DNA of 64,000 bases from Himantopus leucocephalus (Eukaryota; Chordata; Aves; Charadriiformes; Recurvirostridae): contig RSEF01000002.1 in assembly GCA_003993805.1 (NCBI GenBank), positions 69,683,346 through 69,747,345 of the forward strand, written 5' to 3'. The position numbers and the translations under genes are program-made. Each line of letters starts with the position of its first letter. The stretch's first letter is position 1. The notes beneath the pieces were generated by a model. That model saw nothing but the letters and a program-made list of their open reading frames with translations. It searched no databases and had not been told where the DNA came from. Below, in pieces: positions 1 to 10,370 of this stretch.

Positions 1-1425
1 TGGTGTAATGCTAATGGCCTCACTCTGCTCTGGCATGAGATTTCCTCCAGTCTGTATAAAATCCCTATGAGATGAGATGAATGTGAGGTGCCAAAGAGGA
101 GCTCAACCATCTTGAAATTGGTATTTGCATTTGTGAATTCAAAAGTATTTGCTGCTTTGTAAAGAAGAGAAGAAATTCTAAAAAAGTGCAGTGGTAAATA
201 TCTGAAATATGTGCTGTAGTCTAATAAAAAAAAGCCTAAAATGATGATATGAAAAATAGAGGCGTTGGAAAAATAGTGTAAAAATGAAATCCTAGTGAAA
301 GTATAATGTGTGCCTTGGTGCAGAGGATGGCCCAGCAGATCAGTAGTGGCATGTGAGAGGAGCACTGTTTCTTACCCTAACCTCCAGCCACCTCTGAGAC
401 TGTACGTCCATCCCTTGAACTGTGAAAGGTACCTATATGTTTTTTGATGTTTGTGCATAGGTGTGGCAAGCCCCCGGCCGGCATCGTGTTGTACCCATGC
501 AGAAGAGACCTGCAAGGAGAGGGCTGCCCCCTGCCTCAATATGATCTCGGAGGCTGATCTGAAAAACCACCTGCAGTTTAACCAAAACCTGTTTTCAGCA
601 TATTTTTCAGGCTAACAGTGACAGACATCCCACGTGCTGGCAGGCATCCACTTCTGCCTGCCCAAAGCCGCAAAGAGTCGTCAGGAATTAGGGAATTTGT
701 TGTCTGCCTGATTGCTTTTCCACACTTAAGCTATACATAGCACTGTTAGCTTGGGATCATTTAAGGCTCCTTCATATCGCTTTTGTTCCCCAGTATTCAC
801 AGGGGTGACAGTGCAGACAGGGTTTGATCTCCACTGTTTTACTCCAAGGTACGTTCACAAATGTGTTGCTATTGAGCTCTAATCCAATCAGGGCAGAAAG
901 TCAGCCCCTAGGCTTGGATCTAAATCCACTGGGCACAGTGACCGGAGCGGGACTCCGGCCTCTCTCCTTTCCCTCTGCTTGTTTCTCATCAAAGCCCTGG
1001 TTCACTGAAGCTCTTGGAAATGTAGTTAAAAATGAACTATATTTTAGTTTATATATTGTAAGGATGTGCTTGAATCCAGATAGTTCAGGAAAAATTAATT
1101 TGAGTTGTTTGGCTAATTTAGGCCGATTGTGCCAAACTGCACAATTTCTCCCTTGAACAGGGAGAATTGGATAGCTGGGTCCTACTACAGGTTTTGTTTT
1201 GTTGATTTGTATTTTCCCTGACGAAAGATAATAAATAAATAAATGATAAATCCTTGTTCTGTCTCTAAAATAGAAAGCCTTTTTAAAGTGTGTGTGCATA
1301 CTTTCTTTAATTCTACTTAGAAGATATAATTAAATTTATTTTTAGGCACATAAAATAAGACAACTTTTCTGTCTTTATAACTTTGTGATTATTGTGGAGA
1401 ATGAGGAAGATATTTTTCCAGTGTA
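1..1425. other. Non-coding DNA, no recognised element
   Basis: This stretch shows no exon, RNA gene or transposon that I can recognise. It contains a short imperfect AAAT-type repeat near 1228-1250. Two open frames of 110 and 132 codons overlap on opposite strands around 824-1299 and have no domain signature, so I treat both as chance frames. Confidence 0.6.
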
Positions 1426-1429
1426 CTGT

Positions 1430-1477
1430 AGATGACATGCTCATCTCGTGCTCACAGTTAAGATGACATGCTCATCT
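1430..1477. repeat. Exact 17-bp dyad motif present twice
   Basis: The 17-mer AGATGACATGCTCATCT occurs at 1430-1446 and again, unchanged, at 1461-1477, with start points 31 bp apart. Each copy is itself an inverted repeat: arms AGATGA and TCATCT around a 5-nt centre. Two identical dyads about three helical turns apart are the form expected of paired binding sites for a dimeric protein. A small local duplication would look the same. The repeat is seen directly; a binding function is inference. Confidence 0.75.
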
Positions 1478-1639
1478 TCCTGCTGCACTTTAAATCCCTC
1501 CTTAAGAATACGTATTTGGGAAAAAGATATTTCATTGCATGGAGAAATAATCCTTTCCAGCAATGAAAATTCCAACAGTCTACAGAAGAAATTCCTATTA
1601 AGCAAAATGTTCTATAGATGAGCATTCAAAGGAAGCTAC

Positions 1640-1960
1640 CCTGAAAACGTATCGTTCATGTTTGAACATATTATCTAATTGCAATCAAATCTGACAATAT
1701 TAAAGTAATACGTTATATGGCCTGACAATTAATGCGTTAAGTATGTATTGAAGCAGACATTTACATGCCAAATATAATAGCGGATTTTAAAAAATAAGTA
1801 CTATTTAAATGAATACAAATAAACGGCTAATTTTGCAAAATGTTCCTGTGGAATTATAGCTGGTTGATTACATATATAATTCTAAAATTTTTTAAATATG
1901 TCTTTTAAAAATAAATAGCTGTAACTAAAATAATTCATTAAGAGTAGGTAGACTTAAAAT
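1640..1960. promoter_or_regulatory. Candidate conserved non-coding element (A+T-rich)
   Basis: The block is dense in ATTA/TAAT homeodomain cores and AT-rich palindromes, for example TCTAATTGCAATC near 1673 and ACAATTAATGCG near 1726. It lacks long homopolymers and simple repeats. This texture is common in deeply conserved vertebrate enhancers near developmental genes. No alignment was possible, so conservation is a guess and no target gene can be named. Confidence 0.25.
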
Positions 1961-2159
1961 ATATGACTCTGTTTTTTGTCAGGTTTATTCAAATAAATTC
2001 CCAAATACCTTGCAAATAGGGTTAGATGTCTAGAAACTGGTATTGTACCTCTGATCTGACAAAGAAATGCTTGTCTCCCTGCAAATAAATAATACTGCCC
2101 TTCTCCGTTTCTATCCCAGTCTTGAAAAGCTTGCCTTTGCATCAGGAATTTCATTCCAT

Positions 2160-2400
2160 TTCTAATTCCAAAGTGAGCTGGGCTGACGAATCAAGGGCAG
2201 ACTTAGAATATTATGGATTTTTTCCACCTTGGTTGATTAACCTCATACATTTTATTTGAATAATGTCTAAAACCTCTAATTAGTAATGACTAATCTGCCC
2301 CCCAGATGCTTGCTATTGATTTTGCCTGCAGTAAACTAATCTAATTGCCCTCCTTATCAGAGATAGGGTGGATATTGAAATAACCAACTCGTCCGTGGGC
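2160..2400. promoter_or_regulatory. Candidate enhancer with ATTA cluster and inverted GATA pair
   Basis: TAAT cores occur at 2277-2282 (as TAATTA), 2284-2287, 2291-2294 and again in TAATTG at 2342-2347. Just downstream, TTATCA at 2354-2359 faces AGATAG at 2361-2366, forming two GATA-type sites in opposite orientation one base apart. The density and order of sites resemble a developmental enhancer. The motifs are visible; enhancer activity and conservation are inference. Confidence 0.3.
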
Positions 2401-5400
2401 CTATGAGAGCTGCCAGAGTAGCAATGAGGAATGGGGTGACTCTGTGGGGCACCGGAAAAAAGCCGGGCCATGGAGTTGGGTAAAGAGAGGATTTACCCTG
2501 CGTGCTGAGCCAGTGGGGAGGTAAGTCCTGGAGCGGCAGCGCTGCTGTCGGTGAGGGCTTGGACCTCATCCCACTCCCGTATGAAGAGAAGAGTCAGACC
2601 CAGATGGGAGATGAGAAAGGCACTGTGTTGGTTATTGTGCCAGGGGAGAAGAGAGGCCTTAGCTAACAACAGTTCACTGATTAAAATGCCTTTCAGGTCT
2701 GTGTCTGGGTCTCAGGGGGCTTTAGTGCCACCCCCAAAATGATAGTGTTCACATAACTATAAGATGACATCTATTATTGCTTCCTTTGATAGCATTGTGT
2801 TTACGGAGGCTTTGATATTGTCTATAAAAACTAATGCCCCGTTGAAACTTGGCTGTTAAAAAGGAAAAAGCAAACTCTCAGCCTAAAAACAAAGTGTTTT
2901 CTTTAATAAAATGTGAAGGCCCCTTAGGTTTTTTTGTTACCTATCTCAAAATATAAGTTCAAGCAGATTTATTTTGCATTCTGGTAGAGCAAAAATGCTA
3001 TTTTCTTTTTTGAAACTACATTTCAGAAGTGACTAGTCAATAATGTGAACTTTTTCTGATATTTAAAATGAGGTGTCAGTATGTGAGTTATACTGTGATG
3101 CATTGTTTTTTCATTGATAGCTTCATGTGGATTGCAGTTTCTGGTTTTACTTAAGTTACAGTAGGATAGGTTTATCTTTTTATTATCCCTGTAAAAATTA
3201 TATTAATAAATTATCCTAAGTAGCTCAACCATTTTTTCCCCTCAAATAGTCCCGTTGTTGATTTGTCAGGGCAATAAGCTATCACATTCCTCTTAGTACC
3301 TATTCTTTTTCTTGCAGCTTTCTGCACTGAGTATGTGTTTTGGAAACAATCCAGCCGATCCTACAAATCCTGTTTGTCTGTGTGGTTTGTTTTACAAGAG
3401 CACTCCCACGAGATAGGGGTGCGGGGGGGTCCTTTTCCTTTTTTGCCTGAAAAGTCAATAAATGATTGGCAGATCCTGACTCACTTTTTGCTGCGTGTCC
3501 TTGGACTGCCACGCGGTTCAGTTGCCACAGCCAACATCACAAATACTCTAACACTTATCTCTACCACATCTTTCCTGTGTCTTCTAGCACACTGCTTGGA
3601 AGAGGAAAAAGAAGGTTGGCTTTTTAGCGTTACTGCTGACACAGTGTGATGTTCTTGCTCCACGACGACTGTCTCCCTTGGGCTAGCAGCTAGTCCTGAT
3701 TCAAAGGGATGCTGCCAGCTTTAGAGATTTTCATAGAGTAGTTGTTCTTGGAGGCTTGGTTTTCACTGTGGTGAGAGGTCACTCTTCTGTCCGGCTTATG
3801 GTAGATTCAGAAAGGCCTTCTGTGGGCTTTGTTTCAGTGGGCAGTGCATCATCTGCACTGCAATGTCTGCCAAGAAGTGGTGGTGGTATTAACGTGTTTA
3901 TGGGGTCAGATGTGCATTACATCTCTAGCTGCAAGGCTCAAATGGAGAAGAAAGTGAAACAGTTCTGGCAGTTGTGTGTAGGGGGGACTGAAATATGGTG
4001 GTACATGTGGAAGAGCCCCAAAGATGTTTCAGGAACAAGGAAGAATAAATGAAGGCCCAAACAAGAGACACATTTGTGAGGATGAAACCTGCAGGGCAGT
4101 TTTTGGATGATGTTGACACTGAAGAAGCCTTCTGGGTTTGGGATACGGGCAGACTTTGTGAACGAAAAGAGAATTGACTGAAAAATGGCTTTGGAGGAAG
4201 CTGGAGCAGGAAGGGCTGAATAAAGCAAGTAAGTGAAAGCTGACGGGAAGATGTGTGGTACAGAGGCAGGGCTGAGGATGAGGGATTGTCCTCGTGGCAA
4301 GAGGCTGTACGTATGAATCAGCCTAGAAAACAGTACCCAAACGTCTGAGGGCAGGTGAGATTTGCCAGAAAGGGAGGATACAGCAAAAATCCTGGAAAGA
4401 TAAGCACAGTGGAGAGGGCAGCTTTTCAAATGCCGGCATCAAGGCATTTAGTGGTTAGAAAGAAGAGAACTTGATTGGTATCTCCTGTTCTGAGCATAAG
4501 GAGGATTGCTAATGAGTAAAATATTTCGAAATGGAAGAAAATGTTGAAAGCAACAAAGTCAGTCATATTCTGAGTGAAGCCAGGGAGTCCTGCCAGAGAA
4601 ACGGAGGAGCCAATGCAGTGAGTTGTCTCCTTGGTTATTCTTCTCTCTCCTTGGCATTATGCTTGCTGTTTGTGAATGCTCCTTCCAGGCTGCTCGACTC
4701 CAGCAAAGAGAGCGTGAGTTGAGGCCTTTCGCTTGGATGTAAAACCCTGGCAAGCCAGAAAATTGCACAAACCCTAGAAGTGCTGCAGAGGCTGAAGGGG
4801 CTGACGGTCGTCTGCGGGGCCATGGAGTCGTTTAAGGCCTCTGATGGGAATTTTCACTCTTTCCACAGTATATTAATAGCATAAACCTCCTTAGCTCTTT
4901 CGGGATCTCTGGAAATAGATGAGTAGTCAGAGTACGTACTGACAGCATGTATGCTGATTGAGTAGCGGTTTAGTGCGTTATGCATGTTTATTATTCAGCT
5001 TCCACCCTGTGATGCTGTGCCAGAGGAACAGAAAAAGCTGCTGCAGCTGGAGAGAGTGGGGAAGAGAGGGAAAATGAGGGGGACAGGATGAAATGAGAGA
5101 GCACAAGAAATAGAGGGAAGGGGTAGAGTTGGGTAGAAAGCAAAAAAGAGTCTAGAGAACCTTTGGTGCAAGAAACATTAAAAGACCAGCCAGTAGGAGC
5201 TAAGGGAATAGAAATGAAAAATATGAGCTATGAGAGGGAAATACGTAATAGCACTGCAGAGGAAATTGAATTTATTGTTACTTGGTGTGGGTGGCTATAT
5301 TTCCCATCCCCTTGTCTTCACTTGGATACAGTTCTTCTGAGTAATGAGGTGACCTCAGCCAATGAGGATAAATTCAAGATCCGTGGTATTGGTAGAGCCT

Positions 5401-7150
5401 ATTCTGGAGGTGCTTTTCTTGCCTTGCTTTTGGGAATTAGGACAGTTACTTTTAAATAATGGGAGTAGGATTTCACTATAAAATGCCGCTTTAAATAAAT
5501 TATAACTTTGTGTAGTGGATAGCTGTAAAATAACAGCCCAGGCAAAGAAAATTATGTATGTGAGGAGGGGATAGAAAGGAGAGGGTCAAATTTTGAAAAG
5601 AAGCCTTTGTGTTTCTTTTCCTAAGCTAATAAATATTTTGCTGGTAACCATATTGCTTCTCTGTGAGGTCTGGTATGCCATTTGTTTTCTCTTCACAAGC
5701 CATGCTGCAGGGAGTGCAAATTGAGCGGTGAAGTCAGTTCTGAATGGTGTAAGAAATGCATCTTGGCGTGCCTCAAATATTTTCAAGTGTGTTCATGTAT
5801 ACCCTCTTGAGGCTATAAGTTCTCTGGGGCATGAACTGGGGCTTTTTTCCTGTTTGGGCAATTTTGAATGATCCATTTGTGCTGCCCATAAATAAAGATC
5901 TGCAGATCCTAGTTCTGCAGAGGAAAAGAAGGATACCTGGCATTTGGCAGTGAGCACCTTAATGTCTCACCAGTACAGGCTGCAGCAGTTTTGGGCAGAT
6001 TAGTGAATGCTTCCTTCTTTCTACCTCAAAGTAAAACCCATCTCTGTTAATTTTGATGACATCACTGTGGACAGTGACACTCTGGGTCCTGCAATCCTTC
6101 GTATTGATGCCTTCATTTTCCTTTTTGGCCTCCTCAACTTTCACGTTCCCTCCATGCAAAAAAACACTGCAAAGATTTATCTTCTGAAATCTGCTGTTCT
6201 TCTCATGTCAATCTCCTCCTCAAATCTCTCCACGGTTTATGTCCTTTATCACATCAAATTCAAGTGTCCTTGCTACTTGTTCTTTATTTCGCTGCCCTTT
6301 CCTAATTCATTGTACTGATCGGCCTTATTTTATCTGCCTTAGGAAATCATGTTGTCACTACACATCTGTCTAAATTTTGAACCTCTAACAATTTCAGGCA
6401 ATTTTGACAGAACAGTGGGTATGTCCAAGACCTGATGCTTTTACAGGCATTGTGTAAACAGGCAGCTGAGTGAAGGAGAGTCCGCGTTACTGATCTTATG
6501 GAAGGAAAAGGGAATCAGTTAGATACCAGAGGATCTGACATGTGACAGCTCTTACACCCCATGCTTCCTCAGTTCTGCTTCCTAGTCATTCACTTTTTCT
6601 TTTTCTGAGGTCTGACCCTCCCTTGCCACCTGCATCTTGCCTTCCCAAATTCCCAAGCAAAGTGCTTCGTTGTGTCCTTCCATCATCATGTTCCTCGGTA
6701 GAAGATGGCTTTCCTGAGTTGATTTGCTCCCTGTCCCTCCAAATTGTTCACTGTTACTGGGGAGCTGTTCAACACGAAACATTTGTGGCAGGTGAGGGGA
6801 GGACGCAGTATACATTTCTCCATTGCCTACCAACTTCTTTCTGGTTTCTCACTTCCTTGGCTTTGCTCCTTTGTTTTTCTGCTTTATGTACAGGTACACA
6901 GCAATTCACATGCAACAATGTAGATTTTAAACAGTTTAAGTCCCCTAGCATGGATCCAGTTATATTGAAACACTTTCAGCTGTAATAGGTCTCCTAGGCC
7001 AGGCTGCAACAGGAGGGCTTTGACAGCACAGCTGTACACTTCTGCGAACATCACTTATTATTGTGTGTTCCTGCCTCGATATTTCCAGCATTATCTATCT
7101 GTTTGCATATATAGTGCTTGCCAAGTTTGCTGTATGGGCATCTTGGTAAA
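2401..7150. other. Non-coding DNA without recognised genes
   Basis: I see no supported gene or transposon in this 4.7 kb. The notable textures are a purine-rich stretch near 3900-4450 and another near 5040-5140 that reads almost entirely A and G on the plus strand. Open frames of 163 codons (minus strand, 3938-4429) and 147 codons (plus strand, 6542-6985) have no domains and are judged to be chance. A+T-rich patches around 2820-3230 could hold regulatory sites, but nothing stands out. Confidence 0.5.
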
Positions 7151-7154
7151 AAAT

Positions 7155-7512
7155 TGTAGCCCAAGATGAAGTAGTTTTCCTACAGCAAATGCTATCCTCT
7201 GGACCAGGGACGCTGCATCCGTTTGGAAAAAGCACTTACATATTGTCGGAGGAAGGCTGTTCTCATCTCACATAAGCATGACTAACTTCCCTGTGCTCCA
7301 GACAAGGGGAAAAAGCACTTGTATATTCTTGGAGGAAGACTGTTCTCTTGTCTCACATAAGCATGACTAACTTCCCTGTGCTCCAGACAAGGGGATGAAT
7401 TTTTGGGCAAGGCTACACCACCACCCCCCCCCCAGGTCACCCAGAAAAAACCCTCTCAAAATAAAGCCTTGGTATATTGAACTGACTCTTGTGTCTCATT
7501 GCCTTGTGCACA
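7155..7512 (+). mobile_element. Possible solo LTR fragment of an endogenous retrovirus
   Basis: Three features suggest a gammaretrovirus-like LTR in plus orientation. First, an 83-85 bp tandem repeat (7225-7392) is placed where U3 enhancer repeats usually lie. Second, an AATAAA signal sits at 7460-7465. Third, it is followed about 25 bp later by a GT-rich CTCTTGTGTCTCATT segment at 7486-7500 that resembles the R-U5 part of known LTRs. The segment can be read as starting TG (7155) and ending CA. I found no TATA box between the repeat and the poly(A) signal, no convincing target-site duplication and no gag, pol or env sequence nearby. An unrelated tandem duplication beside a chance AATAAA would also fit. 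The boundaries are provisional. Confidence 0.35.
7225..7392. repeat. Tandem duplication, two units of 83 and 85 bp
   Basis: Copy 1 covers 7225-7307 and copy 2 covers 7308-7392. The second halves, from about 7261 and 7349 onward, are identical over some 40 bases, including the segment CATAAGCATGACTAACTTCC. The first halves differ at several positions and by a small indel. Differences confined to one half suggest either an old duplication partly homogenised by gene conversion or selection on the shared half. No N separates the copies, so this is less likely than the 47 kb duplication to be an assembly error. Confidence 0.9.
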
Positions 7513-7727
7513 TTTATTCATTTCAGTAATAGACGCGGAAAAGGAAAAACACTCAGATAGCTACTGTGAAAATGAGTGTATTAAACTGCTCAAATGAAAG
7601 GACCATATGGAGAAAAGAGATGAAACAGATCCCCCTCCAAAAGGCTATTATTTGGCTACACCTCAGAAGGAAATAGTGTGCCAGCTGCTGCTATAGCCCT
7701 GGAGGAAAAAACATTTTGCAGGAAGGA

Positions 7728-7771
7728 GGGGGGGGGGGGGGNNNGGAGGGGGGGGGGGGGGGGGGGGGGGG
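7728..7771. repeat. Poly-G tract interrupted by NNN
   Basis: An almost pure G run flanks three ambiguous bases at 7742-7744, with a single A at 7747. The true length is unknown because such tracts stall polymerases and collapse in assemblies. The tract could form a G-quadruplex on the plus strand. A 10-base C run also lies at 7424-7433. Confidence 0.9.
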
Positions 7772-8400
7772 AAGAATAATGGAGTCCCTTAATAAAAATG
7801 GACTTGTCCGTATTAAGGAGAGGAGAACTGGAGCGCTGGATTGAAATGAAATCACTGCAGCGTGAGAGGCTTGTGATCTTACTCTTCTCTTGACTCCTTA
7901 GTCCTCTGCACCTGTAGGAGCTCAGTGAGCTCTGTGGTGGGTACTCGTTGTTCAGCACAGGGAGGAGTCCTCAGCACTTATCCATGCCTGTGGAAAACTC
8001 ACAGCACCCCTGGAAGCCTGGAAAGTTCCTTCCCCTAGTTTTAGAAATAACCAAAGTGAATTGCTCAAGGTAATACAAAGTGTAGCTATGTTGCTCAGCA
8101 GCTGTAGCGATACAGCATGCAGCTCTTGGATAGTTTGAAAATCCTCCCAGTGCAGAGCGGTGCCACATGAAGGTGGTAGCAGAGGTCCGAAAAGCAGCAA
8201 AGCCAAGCCTGAGTGCTCAGGTGGGCTACTCACCGAAGTGGCTGCACTGCTTCCAGTTCTGGGTGCTTGCTTGGGCTTTTCTCCATCATTTCACAGGGGA
8301 GATAGCCCTGAGACCCAGTTACAACCTGCAAAGCTTCTGCTTCAGCCACCAGGCAGCAGCTGCCCGGCAAGATGCTGCTGCCACTACCTGTTGGTACAGC

Positions 8401-8421
8401 CCCAGCACCACGGGCATTGCG
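8401..8421 (+). promoter_or_regulatory. RE1/NRSE-like site (REST binding candidate)
   Basis: The 11-base left half CAGCACCACGG (8403-8413) matches the REST/NRSF element exactly, and the right half is degraded. By eye about 15 of 21 positions agree with the usual consensus. REST silences neuronal genes in non-neuronal cells through this element. The mismatches fall in the normally well conserved GGACAG half, so real binding is uncertain. Confidence 0.3.
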
Positions 8422-9012
8422 ACAGTACCACCGGGTGTGCAAGAAATGGGGATATAAAGACATCAATTTCTCCTTCTTTTGAGCAAGGTTGCTATTTCAT
8501 AGGATCTTTGAGAGAAAGAGATTAGATGGACTGAAACTCATTATCAGGGCAAGAGGGGGGAATCTTTGTGGTGGTGAGAGAGACTTCAGTGCATTCCCAT
8601 CCCCACTGGGATAAGGTTATGTTACGATGTTATTGTAGGAAGATGTCAGATTGGCTGAAAATATCCACTGCAGTGCAATTTTGCGAAGCCTTGGCTTGGG
8701 AAGCAATACTTGTTTGGTTGTTTGGGGTTTTTTTTTTCAGTAAATCCATAAAGCATAAATTCAAAAAGTTCCTTTAAAATGATAAACTGTCTAATGTAAA
8801 AGTGTGTTCAGCAGGAGGAAAGATGAGCCCTGGTATCACACTGAAAAGTGAAATCTAACTTTGTAAAGTGTTTCTTCAAATGAAATTTAACAGAATATAT
8901 GCTTATTTCTTCTGAAGTGTCTAAGGTATGTATTTATGACAGAGTGCAGCATATTATTCCCTAGAGGATAAGTAACAAAATGCAAATAGAATAATTTTTT
9001 AAAAATCACAAT

Positions 9013-9052
9013 ATACTTCTATTTTAAAAATAATACTTCTATTTAAAAAAAA
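9013..9052. repeat. Two-unit 20-bp A+T-rich tandem repeat
   Basis: Two adjacent 20-base units at 9013-9032 and 9033-9052 both begin ATACTTCTATTT and then run into A-rich tails that differ slightly. The most likely cause is local slippage duplication. No function is suggested. Confidence 0.7.
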
Positions 9053-9849
9053 TTAACAAATGCCAGACAACCTCCAAAGCGAACAGCCAAATACTGTAGT
9101 GTATGTTTGTGTGTCTGTGAAAGTGTCAGTATTTTCCAGCTGATATTAACTCTTTCAAATATTAAATGGCAGCATTTCAATCCTGTTATATTCCTTTTCT
9201 CCTCCATCTTTCAGTAAGTGCTACCAGGGTCTCTGTCTCTGCCAGGGATGGAAATTGTCTTGGTAAAAAAAAGCTTGACCAAATGTTTAGTGGAAAATAC
9301 AACTAATGCAGAGTATGCTGAGCAGTAGATAAAATCAGCCAGAATTTACCTGTCAAAGTCAGGCAATTTCAAGTCAACACAAAGCTCTGCAAACTTACCT
9401 AAAAAAAAAAAAAAGAAACAGAGTGAGGCAGAGCTGAGGGTGAGGGAAGCTGCAGAAATTCTGCTTCAACTGCCTAAATTAATGGGTGGAGAGTGAAGGA
9501 ATGGCTCTCTTTTTTTTTTTTCAACAAAGAGGACAGAATTGCTTTATTATTTGTCATGTGATAGTCTTGAAGGGACTCTGATAAGTTTTTAACTTATTCT
9601 TCTTGCTTGTAAATTCCATTAATATCTTTCTCACCTGGAGGCAAGTGCAGTGAAATTATGTAGTTATTTGGTGTCATTCAGCTATGAAGGGTCTGTAAGT
9701 GTGTTATTAGACCAACCTATTTTTTTTAAGGTTTTCTTTTAACAGAAGAGATTTTTTTCTGCATAAATTATGTAGGTCTTTATTGGATGTGCTCTACTAT
9801 AATGCATAAAGCTAGATAAACCCCACCCCAGCACACACTGAGCAAATAT

Positions 9850-10070
9850 TACTCTAAAGCTGAAACTATCCGAATTTGCCTGGTGCGAGTGTGTCAACTG
9901 AAGCCAGCTCCTCTCTAATCAATCTGCATTGTGCATTTCGGTACATTCAAGGCAAGCTGTAGGACTGCAAAGCTCCCGAGATTAAAACTCTGGACATTTC
10001 ACATTCATGAAGCATTTAATGTTCTTCGATTTTTGTCACTTGGGACATAATGCACAAACTAAAGTCAGGG
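9850..10070. promoter_or_regulatory. Candidate conserved non-coding element
   Basis: The block is free of simple repeats, mixes A+T-rich and balanced segments, and holds several homeodomain and POU-like words, for example CTCTAATCAATCTGCAT near 9913 and CATGAAGCATTTAATG near 10006. It resembles conserved vertebrate enhancers in texture only, since no alignment was available. Confidence 0.25.
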
Positions 10071-10199
10071 TGACCCTATGGGCCAGGTTCCTACGGAGCC
10101 ATTACAATGTATTTGTTCTGTAATCCTCAAAACTAGGAGGGATTTATACAATAGACTAATGGCTTCAAAGGAGTCAGTACAGCCTTCTGGGTGGAAAAG

Positions 10200-10370
10200 T
10201 CCACTTTTTAACCCTTGCACTGCTGGCTCCTTGCCAGGTGCACCCACCTAAGCAGGGGATGAAGCCCCCAGGGCCTGGTGGGGAGGGCACACAAGGTTTG
10301 GTGTTTGGGGTGGGGATGGCGAAGCTGTGATGGGACCTGGGAGAAAATTGGGGGTGAGGATGTGCCTTCT
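10200..10370. other. G-rich plus-strand stretch
   Basis: The plus strand has many GGG and GGGG runs between about 10255 and 10360, with loops mostly longer than quadruplex predictors allow. The opposite strand gives a 115-codon open frame because C-rich DNA has few stops. I assign no gene. Confidence 0.4.

Larger units (their letters stand above)
7772..9845. other. Non-coding DNA with A+T-rich 3' half
   Basis: There is no recognised gene. The part to about 8460 is fairly G+C-balanced and carries overlapping chance frames on both strands. From 8740 onward the DNA is A+T-rich with short poly-A and poly-T runs, for example near 9402-9415 and 9511-9522. A small tandem repeat lies at 9013-9052 and an RE1-like site at 8401, both listed separately. 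Confidence 0.5.

Noticed and set aside
3938..4429. 163-codon minus-strand open frame
   Set aside because: It is the longest frame in the window but complements a purine-rich, stop-poor stretch, has no domain, and overlaps other frames. Judged to be chance.
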